Source: Paraburkholderia hospita
GTDB lineage: Bacteria; Pseudomonadota; Gammaproteobacteria; Burkholderiales; Burkholderiaceae
DNA: 64,000 nt
Direction: 5' to 3'
NCBI RefSeq assembly: GCF_002902965.1
Contig: NZ_CP026108.1
Coordinates: forward strand, 248,001 to 312,000
The position numbers were made by a program, and so were the translations under genes. Shown in pieces: positions 10,092 to 18,626 of the stretch. Each line of letters begins with the position of its first letter. Position 1 is the stretch's first letter. A model generated the notes under the pieces. It searched no databases. It saw nothing but the letters and a program-made list of their open reading frames with translations, and was not told where the DNA came from.

Positions 10092-11246
10092 TCATGCTTG
10101 CGCCGGACCAAGGTGAGCGCCTCGTTCCGTGTTTTTGCCCGCGCTGCTGTCGAACGGATAGTCGGTATAGCCGGCCGTATCGCCGCCGTACCAGCCGTCC
10201 GGCTTCGGTGGCGCGATTGACGCATGGGCCGCAATGCGTCCGACGAGATCGGGGTTCGAGATGTAGGCGCGGGCGAACGCTACCAGATCGGCTTGGCCGT
10301 CGCGGATCAGGGCCTCGGCGTGATCGACGGAAATGCCGCCGTTGACCATCAAGGTGCCGGAGTAGACGCGTCGCAGACGTTCGGTGATACGCGGCAAATC
10401 CGGGTGGCCGCTCCAGCCGTTGGTGTCTGCAGCGTGCACGTATGCCACGCCGAATTCGCCGAGCATCTTGCCGACGTAGTCGTACGTGCCGTCCGGGTCC
10501 GCGTCGCGCACGTTGTTGTAGTTCGCGTACGGCGAGATGCGCACGCCGATCTGATTGAGCGGTACCACCGAGCCGATCTCCGCGAGAACGTCGCGCAGAA
10601 AGTTGGCGCGGTTCGCCACCGAGCCGCCGTAGCGGTCGTCGCGAGTGTTGGTGGTCGAGGAGAGGAACTGATGCGGCAAATAGCCGTTCGCGGCGTGAAC
10701 TTCCACACCATCGAACCCGGCGGCGATCGCGTTGACCGCGCCTTGCCTGAAGTCGGTGATAGTGAGCTTTACTTCGTCGAGCGACATGGCGCGCGACGGC
10801 GTCGCGTGAATCTTGGTGTACTGGCCGTTCTGCAATTGCGCCCACACCTGCAACTGTTCGAGGTCGTCGTTCACACCTGACGGCGAGAGCGGCGCCGCTC
10901 CGCCGAGTAACGCGAACGAACTGACGCGCCCGCTATGCCACAACTGCATGAATATGCGCCCGCCCGCGGCATGCACCTGGGTCGTGATGTGACGCCAGCC
11001 GTCGATCTGCTCGGCTGTGAAGATGCCAGGCGTGAGATCGAACGCGAGCGAGGCGGCGTTGATATTGGTCGCCTCGCTGACCATCAATCCGGCCGACGCG
11101 CGTTGCACGTAGTATTCGGCCATCATCTCGGTCGGACGGCCGCGCAAGGGCGCGCGCGAGCGGGTCATGGGAGCCATCGCGACGCGATTCGGCAAGCTCA
11201 ATCCCGACAGGTCGTAGCCGTCGAGCAGGGGCGAATGTGAGGACAT
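10092..11246 (-). CDS. Old Yellow Enzyme-type alkene reductase (NemA-like)
   Basis: 384 residues, usual length for the family. The FMN barrel starts with LPNRVAMAPMTRSRA. The substrate-anchoring H/N pair sits in GVEVHAANGYLPHQF, and the C-terminal phosphate-binding region is LMVNGGISVDHAEAL. These enzymes reduce activated C=C bonds or nitro groups with NAD(P)H. It is the first gene of a five-gene minus-strand operon (OYE, cytochrome, 2Fe-2S, Mo subunit, FAD monooxygenase) and has the phased TTAAC/TTCAG promoter about 50 bases upstream of its start. A single-gene detoxification role is possible, but the operon suggests a redox pathway on one compound class. Confidence 0.93.
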   Translation of the reverse strand: MSSHSPLLDGYDLSGLSLPNRVAMAPMTRSRAPLRGRPTEMMAEYYVQRASAGLMVSEATNINAASLAFDLTPGIFTAEQIDGWRHITTQVHAAGGRIFMQLWHSGRVSSFALLGGAAPLSPSGVNDDLEQLQVWAQLQNGQYTKIHATPSRAMSLDEVKLTITDFRQGAVNAIAAGFDGVEVHAANGYLPHQFLSSTTNTRDDRYGGSVANRANFLRDVLAEIGSVVPLNQIGVRISPYANYNNVRDADPDGTYDYVGKMLGEFGVAYVHAADTNGWSGHPDLPRITERLRRVYSGTLMVNGGISVDHAEALIRDGQADLVAFARAYISNPDLVGRIAAHASIAPPKPDGWYGGDTAGYTDYPFDSSAGKNTERGAHLGPAQA

Positions 11247-11299
11247 GGTTGTTCCTTTAAGGCTATCTTGCGTCGCCTAGGTGAATGACTACGCTCGGC

Positions 11300-11352
11300 A
11301 GCTTATCGCTAAGCCGACAAGAATTCCTGAAGCCACGCTGAAACGTTGTTAA
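11300..11352 (-). promoter_or_regulatory. Phased-pentamer promoter of the OYE/Mo-hydroxylase operon
   Basis: On the minus strand: TTAAC (11352-11348), five bases, TTCAG (11342-11338), five bases, CTTCA (11332-11328), then TAAGCT at 11305-11300 as the -10 hexamer. The -10 begins 47 bases after the first box and 37 after the second, the same geometry as at the other sites in this window. No -35 consensus is present. The implied transcript starts about 45 bases before the OYE start codon. Box recognition is seen directly; function is inferred. Confidence 0.55.
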
Positions 11353-11389
11353 TCGGATTGCGAGGCGTCCGGCCCCGGGGATACGCGTA

Positions 11390-12610
11390 TCAGGCCTGGC
11401 TAGCGGCGTGTGGCCGACCGATTACGAGGTAGTGAGCCAGCGCGACGAGCGGGAAGGCCGTGGCAACCGCTGCGACGAGCGGCCAGCCGCCATGTTCGTA
11501 AAGGGGACTCGCGAGCGCCGACCCGAATGCACCGCCGACGAAGATGCTCGTCATATACAGCGCGTTTAGACGGTTGCGGCTCGCCGCGTGCAGCGCGTAG
11601 ATCTCGCGTTGCCCCAGCACCATGTTCATCTGCACGGCGAAGTCGAGCACGATGCCGGTCACGACGAGGCCGAGCACGCCCCACGCCGGATGGATCAGCG
11701 CTGGCGTAAAGGCGAGCGCGCCCACCACCAGTGCGATCAGCGTCGCGCGCATCGTATAGCCCGCATCGGCGAGACGCCCTGCCACCGGCGCGGAGGTCGC
11801 TCCGATTGCCCCGACCAGCGCGAAGATGCCGATAGCCGTTTGCGAGAGCCCGAACTGGCGGCTCAACTCGACGGGGATCGCGGTCCAGAAGAGACTGAAC
11901 GAAGCGAACATCAGTGCCTGATACAGCGACCGGTGACGCAGGATCGGCATAGTGCGAACCAGATGGCCGAGCGAACTGATCAGTTGGAAGTAGGTGGCCT
12001 TATGATCTGGTTGCCTGCGCGGAATGGTCAGCGCGAGCACGCTGGTGACGATGGCCATTAATACGGCCGCAGAGCCGAACACGGCGCGCCAGCCGAAGTG
12101 CCCGGCAACGACGCTGGAAATGGGACGGGACAACAGGATGCCGAGCAGCAGCCCGCTCATGATGGTACCGACCACCTTACCGCGCGATTCATCCGGCGCG
12201 AGGTGAGCGGCGAGAGGGATCAGAATCTGCACGGCCACGGAACTGAATCCGACCAGCAGCGAGATTGTGAGGAACCAGCCCGGTTGGTGGGCAAACGCCG
12301 CGGCGCCGAGGCTGACGATCGACACCAACGCGGTCGTTATCATCAGTTTGCGGTTTTCCAGCAGGTCGCCGAGCGGCACGAGAAAGAACAGACCGAATGC
12401 ATAGCCTATTTGGGTGAGCGATACAATCAAGCTGGCCATCCCAGCGGACATATCAATGTCCGGTGCAATCAGTTCGGTGATTGGTTGCGCATAGTAGAGA
12501 TTGGCGACGATCGCGCCGCAGCAGAATGCGAACAGCGCGATCAGGCTGCGTGTCAGTTTGACCTGACTCGTGCTGCCGGCCGTGACGGATGCCTGGGTTG
12601 ACATGAGCAA
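11390..12610 (-). CDS. MFS drug/metabolite transporter
   Basis: 406 residues, twelve predicted membrane helices, with the major-facilitator motif between helices 2 and 3 (PLGDLLENRK). The start region (LYYAQPITELIAPDI) is typical of the YnfM/CynX-like exporter branch. It is the last gene of the minus-strand operon with an FAD monooxygenase and a DsbA-fold protein, 42 bases after the monooxygenase, so it probably exports or imports the substrate or product of that pathway. Substrate not deducible. Confidence 0.9.
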   Translation of the reverse strand: MLMSTQASVTAGSTSQVKLTRSLIALFAFCCGAIVANLYYAQPITELIAPDIDMSAGMASLIVSLTQIGYAFGLFFLVPLGDLLENRKLMITTALVSIVSLGAAAFAHQPGWFLTISLLVGFSSVAVQILIPLAAHLAPDESRGKVVGTIMSGLLLGILLSRPISSVVAGHFGWRAVFGSAAVLMAIVTSVLALTIPRRQPDHKATYFQLISSLGHLVRTMPILRHRSLYQALMFASFSLFWTAIPVELSRQFGLSQTAIGIFALVGAIGATSAPVAGRLADAGYTMRATLIALVVGALAFTPALIHPAWGVLGLVVTGIVLDFAVQMNMVLGQREIYALHAASRNRLNALYMTSIFVGGAFGSALASPLYEHGGWPLVAAVATAFPLVALAHYLVIGRPHAASQA

Positions 12611-12652
12611 CTCCCTGAAAAGAAGAAAGGAAAATGAGACTCAAACGCGGAC

Positions 12653-13801
12653 TCAACGGGCGATGTTCATCAATCGGTCGCCGAGCGAAATGCCCAAATC
12701 GGTCATTAGCTTGCCGCGTTGCAACTGCTGGTTTTGCCAACGCTTGAGTATGGGATCGATTGTCGAACCGGCCTGCCAAGTCGAAGACAACGCAAGTGCG
12801 AGGGCATGTGCATTGGCTGCGGCCTTCGCGGTACTGCCCGCCGTGTGCGGACGCGGAACCGATGCTGCGTCGCCGATCAGCACGACTCTGCCGAACACCA
12901 TCTTCGGCGCACGCAGATCGACAATCGGCTGCATGAACGGTTCTTCGGTCGCATCGACCAGAGAGCGAAACGTCGGCCCAAGCAGCATTTTCGCGTCTTG
13001 TCGAAGCTGTTTGACATCGTCACTCTTGGTTGCGCCCGGTGGTAGCGAGAATGAGCGCTCAACGCCGTGACGATCGACTAGAAGCTGCTCGAGTTTTTCG
13101 CTGCCGTACTTGCGGTACCACACCCAGTTCCAGCGGCGGTCGCCGACCGTGGTCGAGTCGCCTTCACCCGGAATCAGATAGGCGAGCGCCGAGTGCTCAT
13201 GGCCCTGCTGAAAAGTAAAACGGTCACGCAGCGTGTCCGCTGCATGCAGCGGCAGATCGGGTTCGGAAACGAGTCCGCGCCACGCTACATAGCCTGCGTA
13301 GGCCGGCACGATCTCGGGCAATAACCTCCGCCTGAGTGTCGACCGCATGCCGTCGGCGCCGATCAGCAGATCGGCCTGCTCCTCGCACCCGCTTTCGAAC
13401 TGCGCGACGACTTGTTCACCCTCGATCCGGAAATCGACAAAGGTTTCACCCGCATGTACGGCCTCCGCAGGCAGCGCATTTTTCATGGCCCGGTACAGCA
13501 GGCTCCACGAGGTCTGCATCTGCGGCATGAACAACTGTTCGACGTGGTTGTCTTCGCGGTCCAGATAGATGCGTTCGCCCGACATAACGCCTGGAGGATC
13601 GGGCAATGCGACGTCGGCAAACCGAAGTGCATCCAGAACGTCTGGTTGAAGGACGATGCCGCCGCCGCGGCTCTCGAGCTGATTCGATGAGGTTTCGAAC
13701 ATGTCGACGTTCCAACCGGCCGCCCGCAGGGTTGTGGCAGAGAACAGTCCGCCGAGAGAGCCGCCGATCACGACGGCACGCTGTTTTTGAAGTGATCTCA
13801 T
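12653..13801 (-). CDS. FAD-dependent monooxygenase (second copy)
   Basis: 382 residues with the same fold as the enzyme at 4806: dinucleotide-binding start (VVIGGSLGGLFSATTL), GADG-type motif (LLIGADGMRSTLRR), and GD motif (GRVVLIGDAASVPRPHTAGST). It overlaps the upstream DsbA-type gene by 4 bases (stop/start), so the two are co-translated. The neighbours (a thiol-disulfide/isomerase-fold protein and an MFS pump) suggest a small catabolic or detoxification module. The two monooxygenases are clear paralogues in separate operons. Confidence 0.88.
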   Translation of the reverse strand: MRSLQKQRAVVIGGSLGGLFSATTLRAAGWNVDMFETSSNQLESRGGGIVLQPDVLDALRFADVALPDPPGVMSGERIYLDREDNHVEQLFMPQMQTSWSLLYRAMKNALPAEAVHAGETFVDFRIEGEQVVAQFESGCEEQADLLIGADGMRSTLRRRLLPEIVPAYAGYVAWRGLVSEPDLPLHAADTLRDRFTFQQGHEHSALAYLIPGEGDSTTVGDRRWNWVWYRKYGSEKLEQLLVDRHGVERSFSLPPGATKSDDVKQLRQDAKMLLGPTFRSLVDATEEPFMQPIVDLRAPKMVFGRVVLIGDAASVPRPHTAGSTAKAAANAHALALALSSTWQAGSTIDPILKRWQNQQLQRGKLMTDLGISLGDRLMNIAR

Positions 13802-14451
13802 GCCGCCCTCCGCTCCACGGCTGAGCGCAGCGCATTGATAAAGACGCTGGGCGGCTGAGCGCCGCTGATGATATCGCCGGCAATCACAATGGTGGGAACC
13901 GAGTGGATGCCGAGCCGGTTCGCACCACCACCCTGCACTTCGATTTCCGCATTGCCGGAGGCGGAGAGCAGATAGGAGCGAACTCCGTCTGCATCGAAAG
14001 CGTGCTCGGTGGCGATAGCGATCAGCGTGTCGAGCGCACCTATATCGCGGCCTTCCGAGAAATAGGCGGCGCAGATGCCGTGATAAAGCGCCGTGGTCTT
14101 TTTCGGTTCGTCAAGGCTCTGCGCGAACTGCATCAGACGATGCGCAAGACGCGTATTCGGTGTACGGAGTACCTTGTCGTAGTGGAACTCCACACCGGCT
14201 GTCAGACCGGCGGCCGTGACCTGCGCGTCCATGCTTTGCGAACGAGCCCAACTGCCGAATTTGCGAGTTCGATAGCCGCGCCTGTCCATGCCTTCGACAG
14301 GCATCGACGGATTCAACTCGAACGGCACGTAGTGGACCGGTACAGTCTCGCCGATGCCTGGTGCGGCGAGTGCTACCGCGAGATTCCGTTGGCCGATCCA
14401 GCACCACGGGCAAATAAAGTCGTAGTGGATCTCAACCTGAATGGCTCGCAT
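13798..14451 (-). CDS. DsbA-family oxidoreductase (FrnE / 2-hydroxychromene-2-carboxylate isomerase type)
   Basis: 217 residues. The thioredoxin-fold active site CPWC lies at the N-terminus (HYDFICPWCWIGQRN), followed by the long helical insert typical of FrnE-like proteins, and the cis-proline region is HSVPTIVI. No signal peptide is seen, so it is cytoplasmic. FrnE-like proteins occur in polyketide and aromatic pathways as oxidoreductases or isomerases and in oxidative-stress protection. It is the first gene of the operon with the FAD monooxygenase and the MFS pump. Confidence 0.9.
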   Translation of the reverse strand: MRAIQVEIHYDFICPWCWIGQRNLAVALAAPGIGETVPVHYVPFELNPSMPVEGMDRRGYRTRKFGSWARSQSMDAQVTAAGLTAGVEFHYDKVLRTPNTRLAHRLMQFAQSLDEPKKTTALYHGICAAYFSEGRDIGALDTLIAIATEHAFDADGVRSYLLSASGNAEIEVQGGGANRLGIHSVPTIVIAGDIISGAQPPSVFINALRSAVERRAA

Positions 14452-14568
14452 GTTGCCCTCTCAATAGGTGACGCATGCAGCTTATCCGTTGCGGAAAAAT
14501 TGTTGAATTGGTCTAACATGCAATCTCGCGTTGCGTTCAGCGCAACCAAACCGTTGATGGGGGCATGC

Positions 14569-14949
14569 ATGGTGGCGAGTCGTGACTGCATCGAACACAG
14601 CGGCATGTCGCGAACGCCTCAGGCGCCCGAAGCGCAGCAGTGCCAGTGCTTCGCGCGGCAGCGGCCATCGCACACGGCAGGTCGGGACCTTTCAGGAGGC
14701 CGCAGAGGAGCGGGTCGAAGTGCAGGGTCATCGGTTTTTCAACAACCTCGACATCCTGCTGCGAGCAGTAGTCATGGCTGGACGTGGCATGGCGCTGCTG
14801 CCGGAGTGGCAGGTCGGGCTGCGATTTGCGCGGTGCGCCTCATGCGCGTGCTCGAGACCTTCGAGGCGAGTCCACACAACGTCGATGCAGTCGTCTATGC
14901 AGCCTTTTTGTTCAACTGCCCCTACTCAAGCAAAGTGCGCGACCGTTAA
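14569..14949 (+). pseudogene. LysR-type regulator relic (effector-domain half)
   Basis: Pieces of one LysR substrate-binding domain appear in order but in alternating frames. A middle segment (VASRDCIEHSGMSRTP) lies in frame 1 from 14569. The segment ERVEVQGHRFFNNLDILLRAVV..GMALLPEWQVG is in frame 2, roughly 14680-14820. The C-terminal strand RLMRVLETFEASPHNVDAVVYA is back in frame 1, roughly 14840-14949. At least two frameshifts separate them, and the DNA-binding domain is missing. The relic is divergent from the DsbA/monooxygenase/MFS operon, the classic place of a LysR activator, so it was probably that operon's regulator. Confidence 0.75.
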
Positions 14950-15035
14950 GTTTCTGAAAGCGCGGTTTTACGTTTCGCTGGGAGGCTGAACCATGGCGTG
15001 CTCACGCGTTGCAGGCATCTTCACATCACGCCCTG

Positions 15036-15554
15036 TTATGCGTGACGTCCCGATTCGAACAGGAACCACACGCGTTGTTCTGCTTCGTCGATCCAGTTTT
15101 CGAGCAGACTCGCCGTCGCGACATCGCCGTATTCACCGCACAGAGAATGCGTCTCACGCATGTAACTGGCGAGCGCCAAGTTGTCCTCGCGCAATTCGGC
15201 CAGCATGTCGCTAGGCGTAACGAAGACCGCGTCATTGTCGAGAATTCGTTGCAGCCTCGTGATCTGGCCTGTGGAGTGCAGCGTCTTGCCGCCTAATTTG
15301 CGTGCGCGTTCCGCGATTGGGTCCGTCGTTGCGAATATCTGGTCAGACTGATCGTCGAGGAGCAGGTGATAGTCACGGAAGTACGGCCCCGACATATGCC
15401 AGTGGAAGTTCTTCGTCTTCAGATACACCGCGAACACGTCGGCAAGCAAGGTAGTCAAGGCGGCGGCGATATCGCGGGTCGCCTCTTCTGTGAGCCGGGT
15501 CGGCGTTTTAAGTGGGGCTGCTCGACGGGCTGCTGCTTCAAGTGCGTGTTTCAT
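15036..15554 (-). CDS. dps: Dps-type DNA-binding ferritin (starvation/peroxide protection)
   Basis: 172 residues from the ATG at 15554, chosen because it gives the family's usual length; an upstream in-frame start would add 30 residues of unrelated sequence. The ferroxidase site residues are in KTKNFHWHMSGPYFRDYHLLLDDQSDQIF (His, His, Asp and Glu-type ligands at the dimer interface), and the C-terminal helix is WIDEAEQRVWFLFES. Dps dodecamers store iron with peroxide and coat DNA. A phased TTAAG/TTCAG/TGCAG promoter with a good TACAAT -10 lies about 55 bases upstream. It is divergent from the YcaC-like gene, which has its own copy of the same promoter. Confidence 0.95.
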   Translation of the reverse strand: MKHALEAAARRAAPLKTPTRLTEEATRDIAAALTTLLADVFAVYLKTKNFHWHMSGPYFRDYHLLLDDQSDQIFATTDPIAERARKLGGKTLHSTGQITRLQRILDNDAVFVTPSDMLAELREDNLALASYMRETHSLCGEYGDVATASLLENWIDEAEQRVWFLFESGRHA

Positions 15555-15610
15555 GGCGAGTCCTTGGTGTGTCGGTCGAACGACGTGAGGTCTTGAATCC
15601 CGTAGCCTGC

Positions 15611-15663
15611 ATTGTAGGAACCCACGACACATAAAGTTCTGCAAAATTCTGAAATGTTCTTAA
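15611..15663 (-). promoter_or_regulatory. Phased-pentamer promoter of dps
   Basis: Minus strand: TTAAG (15663-15659), TTCAG (15653-15649) and TGCAG (15643-15639) at exact 10-bp steps, then TACAAT (15616-15611) as the -10, 47 bases after the first box. There is no consensus -35. It lies back to back with the matching promoter at 15719. Confidence 0.62.
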
Positions 15664-15718
15664 TCGACAAACGCTGAGGCGCTACGCGATCGGCCGTGAT
15701 TCTCTTCGAAAAATATCT

Positions 15719-15772
15719 TTAAGAACTATTAAGAGTTTTTAAAAGGACTCGGTGAAAGACGGTGGATAGACT
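15719..15772 (+). promoter_or_regulatory. Phased-pentamer promoter of the YcaC-like gene
   Basis: TTAAG (15719), TTAAG (15729) and TTAAA (15739) at 10-bp steps, then TAGACT (15767-15772) as the -10, 48 bases after the first box. GGTGAAA at 15751 recurs at the same offset in the relic promoter at 57352. The start codon at 15852 lies about 75 bases beyond the implied start point. Confidence 0.6.
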
Positions 15773-15851
15773 TAGTCGAAGTTTTTCTCGCACTTCAAGC
15801 GAGTGCGGCATGTCTTCCCATGTTCACCAAACTCTTAGGATGTACAAAGCC

Positions 15852-16544
15852 ATGGCAAATCCGAAACTCGAAGTCCTGACGCCTGCAAACTCGCAGATCA
15901 TCTTTATCGACCAGCAGCCGCAAATGGCCTTCGGTGTCCAGTCGATCGACCGCCAGGCACTGAAGAACAACGTGGTCGGTCTCGCGAAGGCTGCGAAGGT
16001 GTTCAACATTCCGACCACGATCACGTCGGTGGAATCAGAAAGCTTCTCGGGCTATACGTACCCCGAACTACTGGACGTGTTCCCGGATCACAAGGTGCTC
16101 GAACGCACCTCGATGAATTCGTGGGACGACCAGAAGGTCCGTGACTCGCTGGCTGCCGCTGGCCGCAAGAAGGTCGTTGTGGCCGGCCTGTGGACCGAGG
16201 TCTGCAACAACACGTTCGCGCTGTGTGCGATGGACGAAGGCGACTACGAGATCTACATGGTCGCCGACGCCTCGGGCGGCACCTCGAAGGAAGCCCACGA
16301 CTACGCGATGCAACGCATGATTCAGGCCGGCGTGGTGCCGGTCACGTGGCAACAGGTGCTGCTCGAATGGCAACGCGACTGGGCGCACAAAGAGACGTAT
16401 GACGCGGTCATGAAGATCGCCAAAGAACACTCGGGCGCGTACGGGATGGGCGTGGACTACGCGTACACGATGGTGCACAAGGCTGCTCAGCGTACGGCTC
16501 AGCAGCACGAAATCCTGGCGCCGGTGCCGGCTAAGGTGAAGTAA
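15852..16544 (+). CDS. Isochorismatase-family cysteine hydrolase (YcaC-like)
   Basis: 230 residues from the ATG at 15852. The longer upstream frame runs through the promoter and is not used, and homology to the relic at 57486 also begins exactly at this ATG. The family triad is visible: Asp in IFIDQQPQ, Lys in the central region, and the nucleophilic Cys in LWTEVCNNTFALCAM. YcaC-type proteins are octameric hydrolases of unsettled substrate, often induced in stress and stationary phase. It has its own phased promoter, divergent from dps. Confidence 0.9.
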   Translation: MANPKLEVLTPANSQIIFIDQQPQMAFGVQSIDRQALKNNVVGLAKAAKVFNIPTTITSVESESFSGYTYPELLDVFPDHKVLERTSMNSWDDQKVRDSLAAAGRKKVVVAGLWTEVCNNTFALCAMDEGDYEIYMVADASGGTSKEAHDYAMQRMIQAGVVPVTWQQVLLEWQRDWAHKETYDAVMKIAKEHSGAYGMGVDYAYTMVHKAAQRTAQQHEILAPVPAKVK

Positions 16545-16565
16545 GCAGCGCGTTAAACACGTCGC

Positions 16566-16604
16566 GCGGAATTCGAGGACGCAACATCGAGTCCCGAATT
16601 CCGC
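16566..16604 (+). terminator. Possible terminator hairpin after the YcaC-like gene
   Basis: Perfect inverted repeat GCGGAATTCG (16566-16575) / CGAATTCCGC (16595-16604) with a 19-base loop, starting 21 bases after the stop codon. There is no T-run after the stem, so a Rho-independent terminator is uncertain. It could also be a processing or mRNA-stabilising hairpin. Confidence 0.35.
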
Positions 16605-16718
16605 ATGTGGGTGTCACTCTGCTTCTGAATACCTCATGGATGCGAAACGCGACGAGCGGCCGCTGTCCATGACTAAGCTCCGCGCGTGCCAACCGGAGCG
16701 CTCCTAATGAGGATCGCC

Positions 16719-18587
16719 ATGACTTCCAACACTTCCGCGCCGACGCCGGCCGAAGTTGTCTTTTTCAACGGCAAGATTGCCACGCAGGACGACAAGCGTT
16801 CCTTCGCCGACTCGGTCGCCGTTGCGAACGGTCGCATCGTCGCCGCGGGTTCGCGCGATGCCGTGATGCGTCACGTGAGCGATGGCACCCGGCAGGTCGA
16901 CCTCAAAGGCCGCACGGTCATTCCCGGTCTGAACGACTCGCATCTGCACATCATTCGCGGCGGTCTGAACTTCAATATGGAGTTGCGCTGGGACGGCGTG
17001 CCGTCGCTGGCGGACGCGCTCGAGATGTTGCGCAAGCAGGTGGCCCGCACGCCGGCGCCCCAATGGGTGCGCGTGGTGGGCGGCTGGAACGAATTCCAGT
17101 TCGCAGAGCGGCGCGGCCCGACGCTCGAAGAGATCAATGCGATCGCACCGGATACGCCGGTGTTCATCTTGCATCTGTACGACAGCGCGTTGCTGAACGC
17201 TGCAGCCTTGCGCGCGGTGGGCTACACCAAAGACACCCCCAACCCTCCCGGCGGCGAGATCCAGCGCGACAAGCGCGGCAATCCGACGGGCATGCTGATC
17301 GCCCGACCGAATGCCGGTCTCCTGTACGCGACGCTCGCGAAGGGTCCGAAGCTCGGGCTGGAAGATCAGCGCAATTCCACCCGTCACTTCATGCGCGAGC
17401 TGAACCGTCTCGGCGTGACGAGCGCGATCGACGCTGGCGGCGGCTACCAGGCTTATCCCGACGACTACGCCGTGATCATGGACATGGCCAAGCGCAGTGA
17501 GCTGACTGTACGTATCGCGTATAACCTCTTCACCCAGAACGCGAAGAACGAAATTGAAGACTTCGCGAAGTGGGTCAAGATGACCAAGCCGGGCGAAGGC
17601 GACGATTTTCTGCGCGTGAACGGCGCCGGCGAAATGCTGGTGTTCTCTGCTGCGGATTTCGAAGATTTTCTTGAGCCACGCCCCGACCTTCCCGACTCGC
17701 TGGAAACCGAACTGGAAGCCGTCGTCAAGCTGCTGGTGGCGAACCGCTGGCCGTTCCGTCTGCATGCGACCTACAACGAATCGATCGAACGCTTCCTGAA
17801 CGTGTTCGAACGCGTGAACGCCGAGATTCCGTTCAACGGGCTCCGCTGGTTTTTCGACCACTGCGAGACCATCACGCAGAAAAACATCGAGCGCGTGCGT
17901 GCGCTCGGCGGCGGCATTGCGATCCAGCATCGTATGGCGTATCAGGGCGAATACTTCATTCATCAATACGGCGATGAGGCGGTGAAGCGCACGCCGCCGA
18001 TCCGCCACATGCTCGATGCCGGCCTGCCGGTCGGCGCGGGTACGGATGCAACACGCGTTGCGAGTTTCAACCCGTTTGTGTCGCTGTACTGGATGGTGTC
18101 GGGCAAGACGGTCGGTGGCACCGCGATGTACGCGAGCGAGAACAAGCTCGATCGCATGGAAGCACTGCGCCGCTACACCGTGGGAAGCGCGTGGTTCTCG
18201 AACGAAGAGGAGCGCAAGGGCGCGCTGGTTCCCGGTCAGTTCGCGGACTTCGCGGTGTTGAGCGAAGATTACTTCACTATCGACGAAAGCCGCATCAAGT
18301 TTCTCACTTCGAACATGACCGTGGTGGGTGGCAAGGTGGTGTACGCGGACGACGAATTCGCGCCGCTTGCGCCGCCGGATCTGCCGGTCAGTCCGTCGTG
18401 GTCGCCGGTGGCGGAGTTCGGCGGTTATAGCCGCTATAAACCGACTGCGGTGGCCTGTGTGGACGGCTGCGTGAACCTGTGTGGCGTGCATGCGCACGCG
18501 CACGGCTGGGCGTGGCGCAAGAACGTGCCGGTCAGCGATTCGAACGGTTTCTGGGGCGCACTGGGATGTAGCTGTTTCGCGTTCTGA
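16719..18587 (+). CDS. Amidohydrolase-superfamily protein (YtcJ-like)
   Basis: About 622 residues from the ATG at 16719 (AGGA just upstream); the ATG at 16707 with GGAG eight bases before it is an alternative. Metal-ligand motifs of the YtcJ branch are visible: HLH in GLNDSHLHIIRGG, HATY in the second half, and a D in GAGTDATRVASFNP. The N-terminal FFNGKIATQDD is typical. Members are zinc-dependent hydrolases of amides or cyclic compounds. The C-terminus (about 60 residues) is extended and cysteine-rich (CVDGCVNLCGVHAHAHG..GCSCFAF), which is unusual. The mechanosensitive-channel gene starts 39 bases later, so the two probably form an operon. Confidence 0.9.
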   Translation: MTSNTSAPTPAEVVFFNGKIATQDDKRSFADSVAVANGRIVAAGSRDAVMRHVSDGTRQVDLKGRTVIPGLNDSHLHIIRGGLNFNMELRWDGVPSLADALEMLRKQVARTPAPQWVRVVGGWNEFQFAERRGPTLEEINAIAPDTPVFILHLYDSALLNAAALRAVGYTKDTPNPPGGEIQRDKRGNPTGMLIARPNAGLLYATLAKGPKLGLEDQRNSTRHFMRELNRLGVTSAIDAGGGYQAYPDDYAVIMDMAKRSELTVRIAYNLFTQNAKNEIEDFAKWVKMTKPGEGDDFLRVNGAGEMLVFSAADFEDFLEPRPDLPDSLETELEAVVKLLVANRWPFRLHATYNESIERFLNVFERVNAEIPFNGLRWFFDHCETITQKNIERVRALGGGIAIQHRMAYQGEYFIHQYGDEAVKRTPPIRHMLDAGLPVGAGTDATRVASFNPFVSLYWMVSGKTVGGTAMYASENKLDRMEALRRYTVGSAWFSNEEERKGALVPGQFADFAVLSEDYFTIDESRIKFLTSNMTVVGGKVVYADDEFAPLAPPDLPVSPSWSPVAEFGGYSRYKPTAVACVDGCVNLCGVHAHAHGWAWRKNVPVSDSNGFWGALGCSCFAF

Positions 18588-18626
18588 TCCGTCCGGGCTC
18601 ATGCCACCACGCGAACGAGGATCTCT

